Part shown: positions 58,421-64,000 of the stretch, in pieces
Layout of the letters: the number at the start of each line of letters is the position of its first letter
Numbering within the stretch: position 1 is the first letter of the stretch
From: Merdibacter massiliensis
GTDB taxonomy: Bacteria > Bacillota_I > Bacilli_A > Erysipelotrichales > Erysipelotrichaceae
Assembly (NCBI RefSeq): GCF_900155395.1
Contig: NZ_LT699727.1
Coordinates: 1-64,000 of the forward strand
Length of the DNA: 64,000 nt
Direction of reading: 5' to 3'
Notes under the pieces: model-generated
Databases searched by the model: none
Seen by the model: only the letters and a program-made list of their open reading frames with translations
What the model was told of the DNA's origin: nothing
Made by a program: the position numbers and the translations under genes

Positions 58421-58469
58421 AAACAGTGTATAACAGTATTTAACTGTTGTCAAGTGTTATACACTGTTT
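58421..58469. promoter_or_regulatory. GntR operon promoter with long inverted-repeat operator
   Basis: AAACAGTGTATAACA (58421-58435) and its exact complement (58455-58469) flank a 19-bp spacer that has its own AACAGT...ACTGTT symmetry. On the minus strand TTGACA (58448-58453) and TACACT (58425-58430) are 17 bp apart, so the -10 lies in one arm. Confidence 0.8.
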
Positions 58470-58534
58470 ATTTATATTTTATTAAAAACGATCCGTTACA
58501 GCCTCTCGTAATGAAACAGCAAAACTGCAAGCAA

Positions 58535-58577
58535 AAAAAAACCGAGTCCTTGTTGAAAACAAAGATCTCGGTCTTAT
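58535..58577 (-). terminator. cstA terminator
   Basis: Minus-strand ACCGAGATCTTTGTT-TTC-AACAAGGACTCGGT, an imperfect 14-bp stem, followed by eight T. Confidence 0.85.
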
Positions 58578-58614
58578 CGTTAATTAAAACATTGTCTTTT
58601 CTGTCAATAAAGTA

Positions 58615-60342
58615 CTAATGTGCTTGATGCAATCTGCTTTGTTCTGGAGAGTCCACTAATTTTTTGCCTGAAGAGAATGTGATCAACAAACCTAAAGCAA
58701 CCAACAAGATTGCTACGATCAATTGCAGACCATCTGTCATAAATACAAAACCGCCAGATACAAACAATTTTACACAAATGTTATAGATTGACATTCCTAA
58801 TGAAGTCATCGTGATCACTAACATGGCAATCATTGGTACATACAGCATGAATCCTTTTCTTCCTGTTACTTTCAAGAATACAGAAAGTACGATCAATACC
58901 ATGGCAGCCAATAACTGGTTGGCAGAACCGAATAATGGCCAGATATTATTGTATCCACCTAGTGATAACAGATAACCACCTAACAATGTAATGACTGTTG
59001 CAACATATTTATTTGTCAAGAAACGAACAACTCCTGTTGCTTCGCTGCCAGTATTTGTCTCAAAGAATTCCTGGAAAGACATACGGCCGATACGTGCAAC
59101 TGCATCCAAAGATGTCAAAGCCAAAGCTGATACGAACATGGTCATGATGCAAAGTCCCCATTCTTGAGGTAATCCAAGTTGAGAAATCAAACCAGTAACA
59201 CCAACGGAAAATTTAGTAAACGGCGTAGCTCCATCAGCCATGGCCATAGCACTTAAATTACTGTCTAAAACACCGCTGGCACTTAAACTAGCCAATGATC
59301 CGACAACAACGATAACCAATACAGCTAACAATGACTCTAACAGCATGCTGCCATAACCTACTTGCAGCATATCTTTTTCATTACTGATCTGTTTGCTGCT
59401 TGTTTCACTTGATACTAATGAATGGAATCCGCTGACTGCACCACACGCAATCGTTACAAACAAAGTTGGGAACAAATAGCTTCCACTGGCAGAAGTAAAG
59501 CCAGTATACAGTGGTGTAGAGATCTCAGGATTGCTCATGAATACACCAACGACTGCTGCAACGATCATCGCGATGAACAAGAATGTTGTCAAGTAATCAC
59601 GCGGCTGTTTCAAGATCCACATTGGTGTAACAGAGGCAAAGAAGATATAAACAAAGACAATATAGATCCAAGATGTCTTGTCAAAATAAACTGGGAACAT
59701 GATGCCGACAGCAAGCATCGCAATGATCAATACAATTGCAATGACCACTTGCTTCCATCCGCCGATCTTTGTTTTTCTTAAAAACAGTCCAAAAGCAATT
59801 GCAACAAATACATACAAGATAGAAATAGAACCCGCAGCTGCATTTGGCTGTAATTGTGCACCTTCAGCAGAGTAGCCATTTAATGTACCTGCTACCATAT
59901 CAGCAAATGCTGCAATTACCAGCAAAGTAAACAACCATGCAAACAAGAAAAATAAACGACGACCTTTTTTACCGATGTAATCTTCGATCAACTGTCCCAT
60001 TGATTTTCCATGTGATTTAACAGATGCATATAAAGCACCAAAATCTTGTACAGCACCGAAGAAGATACCACCGACAACGATCCATAAGAATGCAGGCAGC
60101 CATCCCCACATCATTGCCATGACAGGTCCTGTTACAGGTCCAGCACCGGCGATAGAAGAAAACTGATGTGCAAAGACTTCCCATTTGCTACTAGGAACAA
60201 AATCTGTTCCATCTTCCTTTTCTACTGCAGGCGTTTTTGCTTTTGGATCAATGCCCCATGTTTTCACCAAATAGCGTCCATACAGAAGATAGGCCCCAAT
60301 CAGTATGACACAAGTAATGCCTAACAAAAGTAAACCATTCAT
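58615..60342 (-). CDS. CstA family carbon-starvation transporter
   Basis: Polytopic membrane protein of 575 residues with some 16 hydrophobic segments. Family blocks are FAHQFSSIAGAGPVTGPVMAMMWGWLPAFLWIVVGGIF at the N-terminus and the SLDAVARIGR and GSANQLLAAMVLIVLS stretches. CstA-type proteins take up peptides in starvation or pyruvate (E. coli CstA and BtsT). ATG 60342 has GGGAGGAATTT upstream; an in-frame start eight codons earlier lacks one. The 330-base leader contains a T-box riboswitch, so expression should answer to an uncharged tRNA. That favours amino acid or peptide uptake. Confidence 0.92.
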   Translation of the reverse strand: MNGLLLLGITCVILIGAYLLYGRYLVKTWGIDPKAKTPAVEKEDGTDFVPSSKWEVFAHQFSSIAGAGPVTGPVMAMMWGWLPAFLWIVVGGIFFGAVQDFGALYASVKSHGKSMGQLIEDYIGKKGRRLFFLFAWLFTLLVIAAFADMVAGTLNGYSAEGAQLQPNAAAGSISILYVFVAIAFGLFLRKTKIGGWKQVVIAIVLIIAMLAVGIMFPVYFDKTSWIYIVFVYIFFASVTPMWILKQPRDYLTTFLFIAMIVAAVVGVFMSNPEISTPLYTGFTSASGSYLFPTLFVTIACGAVSGFHSLVSSETSSKQISNEKDMLQVGYGSMLLESLLAVLVIVVVGSLASLSASGVLDSNLSAMAMADGATPFTKFSVGVTGLISQLGLPQEWGLCIMTMFVSALALTSLDAVARIGRMSFQEFFETNTGSEATGVVRFLTNKYVATVITLLGGYLLSLGGYNNIWPLFGSANQLLAAMVLIVLSVFLKVTGRKGFMLYVPMIAMLVITMTSLGMSIYNICVKLFVSGGFVFMTDGLQLIVAILLVALGLLITFSSGKKLVDSPEQSRLHQAH

Positions 60343-60370
60343 ACAAAATTCCTCCCTCTGATTCAATATT

Positions 60371-60667
60371 TAAAAAAGGTTTCCATCTTTCGCCCAGAAT
60401 ATAGATTCTGCGCTAAGACGAAAACCTGATTTCCGCGGTACCACTCAGCTTGCAATAAATGCCTCTTTTTTCTCGTTCGTTTGCTAAACGAGATCCCTTT
60501 AACGCAGGGAATACGATAACGCTTACTAACAATCCTGTGTTCAGCATACAGCTCGCAAGTGATAATTGTTTAATCGTCTCCTGCCATCTTTCAGCTTACG
60601 GTGGCTCTCTGTAAGGGGATAGAAGAAAACAATGTTGTCTTGTTCAATGCTTTTAAATATTGAATAC
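60371..60667 (-). promoter_or_regulatory. T-box riboswitch leader of the cstA-like gene
   Basis: On the minus strand: AGAGAG (60605-60610) followed by GCCACCGTAAGCTGAAAGATGGC of Stem I (a distal loop with GTAAGCTGAAAGA), and the invariant T-box TGGTACCGCGG at 60433-60443. It ends in a terminator (60371-60426) whose first arm follows the T-box and which ends in six T. The base of Stem I pairs CAAG (60639-60642) with CTTG (60557-60560). By analogy with glyQS the specifier triplet would be ATC (60562-60564), isoleucine, but this rests on hand folding. Confidence 0.85.
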
Positions 60668-60673
60668 TGTATC

Positions 60674-60702
60674 ATTTTATGCACAATGCTTTTATATGTC
60701 AA
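60674..60702 (-). promoter_or_regulatory. Promoter of the T-box / cstA unit
   Basis: Minus-strand TTGACA (60697-60702) and TAAAAT (60674-60679), 17-bp spacer. Confidence 0.85.
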
Positions 60703-60754
60703 TAGTTTTCTGAAAATTTATATGTAAATAAAATGAATTTATTTCAAAATTATT

Positions 60755-60768
60755 GTAAATCGCTTTCA
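60755..60768 (-). promoter_or_regulatory. Possible cre-like site upstream of cstA
   Basis: TGAAAGCGATTTAC matches much of the cre consensus with mismatches at the degenerate 3' half. It is about 50 bp upstream of the -35. Confidence 0.3.
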
Positions 60769-60827
60769 TTTTAAAAAAAACAAATAAAAAGATACATTTG
60801 ACTTCCAAACATATCTTCTTATCTATT

Positions 60828-61832
60828 TCATTTGCCGTCATGTATTTTTTCAATTCGCTTTGCAATTTTATTTGCTGAGATCTGGGCATCGTTCATAACC
60901 GACATTGCCTGTTCCAATGCGTGTGCACTTTTCTCAAGACGGATAGTCAATCGATTGGCATCTTCTAAAAGATCTATGATCTCTTTTTCGATTTCTTTGA
61001 TATGTTCTCCGCGTCGCATTTCCCTGGTTGCATGTACAAGGGTAAAGACAACACCAATCAATGTCGTCGGAGAAGTGATCAATACGTGCTGCTGCAGTGC
61101 ATATTCCAACAGGCTACTGCAATCTGAACATAAAAACATATAGACCGCTTCACTAGGAACGAACATGATCGCCTGTTCACTCGTTTGCGGCGTTATATAT
61201 TTACGTGCAATATCCTGGATATGTTTTTTGATGTTAGACTTGAATGTAGATAGACTTCGGGCATATGCATCTGGCTGTCCTTCATTCTCTATCACTTTTT
61301 GAAAATTTTCCATAGGAAACTTGGAATCAATACACAAAACCTGTGCAGTGCCAGCTAAATGCAATACAAAGTCAGCGATCATTCCATTCTGCAAAGAATA
61401 CTGTCTTTCATAAACTTCTGTACAATCGCCAGCATAGAGTTCCAACAACATACCAAGCTGGTATTCGCCCCAATTTCCTCTTGCCTTTTTATTGACCATG
61501 ATGCGATTCATTGCTAATACATGTTCCTGTACCTGGTCAAGCGTAGCGCCGGAAGCTGCCGTATCTTTTCCTAATTGATTCAGTTCTCGAAACAACAGTT
61601 GAACCTGTTTATTCATTGCCTCAATTGAAGTTACCGTTTGCTGTGTCTTCATCAATAAATTCTGATCAGTGCTCTGTGATAATGACAACTGCTGGCGTAA
61701 CAAATCCATTTCTCTTTGTTTTTGCACGATTGAATTTTCCTCATGCAAGCTATGATGACGAAGCTGTAGGATCACCAAGGCAAATCCTAAAATGATGATC
61801 AAGATCAAGATAAAAAACATCCCTGTTTCCAT
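60828..61832 (-). CDS. rmuC: DNA recombination protein RmuC homologue
   Basis: A 334-residue protein with an N-terminal membrane helix (residues 4-22), a coiled coil to about 110, and the RmuC nuclease-like domain: KKARGNWGEYQLGMLLE, ADFVLHLAGTAQVLCIDSKFPMENF and a late EQAIMFVPSEAVYM. RmuC limits DNA inversions in E. coli; its substrate is not known. No obvious terminator follows it. The start has a weak AGAGAGGAATAC site. Confidence 0.9.
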   Translation of the reverse strand: METGMFFILILIIILGFALVILQLRHHSLHEENSIVQKQREMDLLRQQLSLSQSTDQNLLMKTQQTVTSIEAMNKQVQLLFRELNQLGKDTAASGATLDQVQEHVLAMNRIMVNKKARGNWGEYQLGMLLELYAGDCTEVYERQYSLQNGMIADFVLHLAGTAQVLCIDSKFPMENFQKVIENEGQPDAYARSLSTFKSNIKKHIQDIARKYITPQTSEQAIMFVPSEAVYMFLCSDCSSLLEYALQQHVLITSPTTLIGVVFTLVHATREMRRGEHIKEIEKEIIDLLEDANRLTIRLEKSAHALEQAMSVMNDAQISANKIAKRIEKIHDGK

Positions 61833-61853
61833 CTATGTATTCCTCTCTCTTAT

Positions 61854-63020
61854 TTATTTTTGCAATGTCTGTTTCTGTTCCTCTTTTACTTTTGCGAGCA
61901 AAGCAGGATCTTGCAGCAAACGCAAGCCAACCAAAGCCAAGGCGATTCCTCCATCATGGAGTGCGCTTTCGCCCTGTGGAGAAATCGTTGCAGCTGCCAT
62001 TTCTTTGGAATGACCATTGACACAAGCATCTGCAATCTTGATATAACCGTGCAATGTCGGGCACACATAACTGACCGCACCTATATCACTGGAGCCTGCC
62101 GGAATCTCATCTACTGGAAGTACGTTGTTTCTTCCTACTTCTGCATATGCCTCTTTTAGAAGATCACAAAGGGTATAGTTCACGACATTATCTTCATATG
62201 GACATTCATATACGCTCATTTGATAGGTACAACCGCTGGCCGCACAAGCACCTTTGACACAATCTTCGGCACGTTGACAAAGCTCTTTGACATACGCCAT
62301 CGTTTCTCCTCTAAAATAATATTCCATGCACGCATAGGCAGGAATGACATTCGCCGCTTCTCCGCCATTACGGATGATTCCGTGAATATAAGTATTTGCC
62401 TTGGTATACTGCCGTAATAAACTGATACCGGTATAGCTCATGATTGCCGCATCTAATGCAGAACGGCCGTTTTGAGGATGGCAGCCATGTGCATTTTTAC
62501 CAAAGAAATCAAACTTTAATGGATTCAAGGCCAACGTTCTTCCCCCGAGACGGTCTTCCGTAGAAGGATGAATCATCATGGCGACATCAACATCATCAAA
62601 GACATGATTGTTTGCCATCGTCACTTTGCCTCCAAAATTTTCTTCTGCCGGAGTTCCGATGACACGCACCTCCCCGCCTGTTTCTTCGACCATTTCTTTT
62701 AATGCCGCTCCTGCCGCAATGGAAATAGCGGCAATCAGATTATGACCGCAACCATGTCCGACTTCAGGCAATGCATCATATTCACAAAGATAGGCAATGA
62801 CTGGTCCTTCTTTTGCAGAGCGATACACGCCTTGAAAACCAGTGGGGCATACATACGCTGATGTTGTCGCAAATCCAAGATCGTTCAATGCATCGCAAAG
62901 CAGCGCCATCGTTTGAAATTCTTCATTCCCCAATTCCGGATGCTCGTACATGGATTGTACCAGGCTCATATAATGATCTAAGTGTTCTTCTACATGTTTC
63001 TTGATTTTTTCTTCCATCAT
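61854..63020 (-). CDS. M20 family metallopeptidase / amidohydrolase
   Basis: Cytosolic zinc hydrolase of 388 residues, related to aminobenzoyl-glutamate, peptide or N-acyl amino acid hydrolases. Likely metal ligands lie in GHGCGHNLIAA, the catalytic Glu in PAEENFGGKV and a His in MIHPST. The dimerisation domain NAHGCHPQNGRSALDAAI follows. AATGAGGGAAAA precedes the start. It lies between pyrE and rmuC, 22 bases before rmuC, and may be co-transcribed with it. Substrate is unknown. Confidence 0.9.
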   Translation of the reverse strand: MMEEKIKKHVEEHLDHYMSLVQSMYEHPELGNEEFQTMALLCDALNDLGFATTSAYVCPTGFQGVYRSAKEGPVIAYLCEYDALPEVGHGCGHNLIAAISIAAGAALKEMVEETGGEVRVIGTPAEENFGGKVTMANNHVFDDVDVAMMIHPSTEDRLGGRTLALNPLKFDFFGKNAHGCHPQNGRSALDAAIMSYTGISLLRQYTKANTYIHGIIRNGGEAANVIPAYACMEYYFRGETMAYVKELCQRAEDCVKGACAASGCTYQMSVYECPYEDNVVNYTLCDLLKEAYAEVGRNNVLPVDEIPAGSSDIGAVSYVCPTLHGYIKIADACVNGHSKEMAAATISPQGESALHDGGIALALVGLRLLQDPALLAKVKEEQKQTLQK

Positions 63021-63044
63021 TTTTCCCTCATTTCTTTTTATTTA

Positions 63045-63073
63045 TAAAAAGCCCTTCCGATGAAAGGCTTTAT
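63045..63073 (-). terminator. pyrE terminator
   Basis: Minus-strand AAAGCCTTTC-ATC-GGAAGGGCTTTTT. It includes the pyrE stop codon. Confidence 0.75.
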
Positions 63074-63747
63074 TTTACTCCATATTCTGCATAGTAAGCA
63101 TCGATTCGATCTTTTAATTCATCATTGATGACCACTTTCCCATTGCATGGACAATTGTATAAATAAGATACGACTTCCGGCATGCTTACGATTGCAGCTG
63201 TATCAAATCCATAAAGATCTTTAATTTCTTCCAACGCTGTCTTCTCACCATTTTTTCCTTTTTCGTTACGATTTAAAGACACGATCAATCCCTTGATATC
63301 AACGTCAGCTTGTGCTTTTAAGATCGGATATGTCTCTTCGATGGATTTTCCTGATGTTGTGACATCCTCAATAATCACCACACGGTCTCCATCCTTCAGT
63401 TTTGATCCTAACAAAATTCCTGTATCCCCATGATCTTTTACTTCTTTTCGATTGGAACAGTAACGGATTTCTTTCCCATATAACTCACTGATAGCCATCG
63501 TCGTTGCGACTGCCAAAGGAATTCCTTTATATGCCGGGCCAAACAATACATCAAAATCCAACCCATAATGATCATGGATCGCTTTTGCATAATATTCTCC
63601 TAATCGGCGCAACTGTGTACCATTCACATAAGCACCTGCATTCATGAAGAACGGTGATTTACGACCGCTTTTTAAAGTAAAGTCACCAAATTTCAAGACT
63701 TCGCTTTCCACCATAAACTCGATAAATTCACTTTTATATTTCTCCAT
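63070..63747 (-). CDS. pyrE: Orotate phosphoribosyltransferase
   Basis: Joins orotate to PRPP to make OMP in pyrimidine synthesis. The 225 residues have the PRPP loop VVIIEDVTTSGKS, the LKSGRKSPFFMNAGAY stretch near residue 25 and FGPAYKGIPLA. ATG 63747 follows TTTTTTGGAGGATACTAT; the frame is open further upstream without OPRT-like sequence. pyrF or other pyr genes are not adjacent, and no PyrR attenuator is seen before it. Confidence 0.95.
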   Translation of the reverse strand: MEKYKSEFIEFMVESEVLKFGDFTLKSGRKSPFFMNAGAYVNGTQLRRLGEYYAKAIHDHYGLDFDVLFGPAYKGIPLAVATTMAISELYGKEIRYCSNRKEVKDHGDTGILLGSKLKDGDRVVIIEDVTTSGKSIEETYPILKAQADVDIKGLIVSLNRNEKGKNGEKTALEEIKDLYGFDTAAIVSMPEVVSYLYNCPCNGKVVINDELKDRIDAYYAEYGVK

Positions 63748-63824
63748 ATAGTATCCTCCAAAAAAGTATTCTTTTATTATATTATCATAAGTATTCCACC
63801 GATTCAAACGCTTCTCCATTAAAA

Positions 63825-63875
63825 AAACACTTCGTTCATTTAGACGAATTTTCTAAATGACAAAAGTGTTTTTTG
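63825..63875 (-). terminator. Terminator of the partial gene at the right edge
   Basis: Minus-strand AAAACACTTTTGTCATTTAG ... CTAAATGAACGAAGTGTTTTTT, a long imperfect stem and T-run just before pyrE. Confidence 0.8.
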
Positions 63876-63884
63876 CTGATCTAA

Positions 63885-64000
63885 TTATTTTGTAATAATT
63901 TGCCCGCGATTTACTTTTCCATAATCAATGAAGGAAATGCGTTCTTCTTTATTCACAGGTTCTGTAACCACCAGCATGGTCGTTGTCTCCAGTCCAGCTT
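63885..64000 (-). CDS. C-terminal fragment of an unidentified protein
   Basis: Only the last 38 codons are inside the window (AGLETTTMLVVTEPVNKEER..., ending VNRGQIITK). The rest lies to the right. The VVTEPV stretch followed by a turn and GQI resembles the ends of class II glutamine amidotransferases, but the fragment is too short to decide. Confidence 0.55.
   Translation of the reverse strand, partial: AGLETTTMLVVTEPVNKEERISFIDYGKVNRGQIITK

Noticed and set aside
60380-60640. Leader before cstA as a tRNA-like or 6S RNA gene
   Set aside because: The invariant T-box sequence, coupled terminator and upstream promoter identify it as a T-box leader.

Overview
The window reads as chromosome of an anaerobic, low-GC, spore-forming Firmicute from the gut, most like Erysipelotrichaceae. 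This is inferred from gene content and order, not from a marker gene: a stand-alone [FeFe] hydrogenase, glycolytic enzymes next to replication genes, a Bacillus-like mre/min/spoIVF block, cotJABC, and CcpA-, HrcA- and T-box-type control signals. Most genes lie on the minus strand. There are three tRNAs, no rRNA, no CRISPR array and no insertion sequence.

Layout. 1-2.2 kb: an iron-transport pair feoAB, with FeoB cut by the window edge. 2.4-6.9 kb: glutamate dehydrogenase, guanylate kinase, the ribosome-rescue factor RqcH and a RidA with an unusual Cys tail. 6.9-12.9 kb: ftsK/spoIIIE behind a J2-like RNase J, then miaB and a small ferredoxin. 13-22.9 kb: an AI-2E family membrane protein, pyk-pfkA, and the replication/repair run polA-mutM-coaE-dnaB-dnaI. 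23-29.4 kb: a metal-binding lipoprotein, then SPOR protein-radC-mreC-mreD-minC-minD-spoIVFA-spoIVFB, which keeps the Bacillus order but lacks mreB. 29.5-33.6 kb: DegV, a flavodoxin, a cysteine desulfidase, tRNA-Ser, tRNA-His and a very Cys-rich small protein. 33.7-40.6 kb: hydrogenase, NAD synthetase, a surface-protein gene broken by two in-frame stops, and an Fe-alcohol dehydrogenase. 40.6-43.6 kb: an EF-G paralogue and an ankyrin protein behind a leader that carries a perfect cre site, a 27-codon ORF and an intrinsic terminator. 43.8-48.9 kb: a flavin reductase, cotJABC, a P-loop kinase and a second feoAB operon. 49-55.4 kb: clpB with two CIRCE elements, tRNA-Pro, an MnmM-like methyltransferase, a possibly leaderless CCA-adding enzyme gene, a glycosyltransferase frameshifted in a homopolymer, and dut. 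55.5-64 kb: a Cof phosphatase, a GntR-controlled ABC exporter with a tiny membrane peptide, a T-box-controlled CstA transporter, rmuC, an M20 peptidase, pyrE and the end of an unidentified gene.

The strongest candidate for an undescribed system is the EF-G-like/ankyrin operon. Its GTPase lacks the catalytic His of translational GTPases (DTPGY instead of DTPGH). Its promoter overlaps a perfect CcpA site. The stop codon of its leader ORF lies inside the upstream arm of a terminator, and there is little room for another promoter before the first gene. Together these suggest a carbon-repressed, translation-sensing attenuator controlling an alternative elongation factor. Other points of interest are the T-box in front of cstA, the surface protein split at domain boundaries, the T8 tract in the glycosyltransferase, and the micro-ORF behind the GntR/ABC operon.
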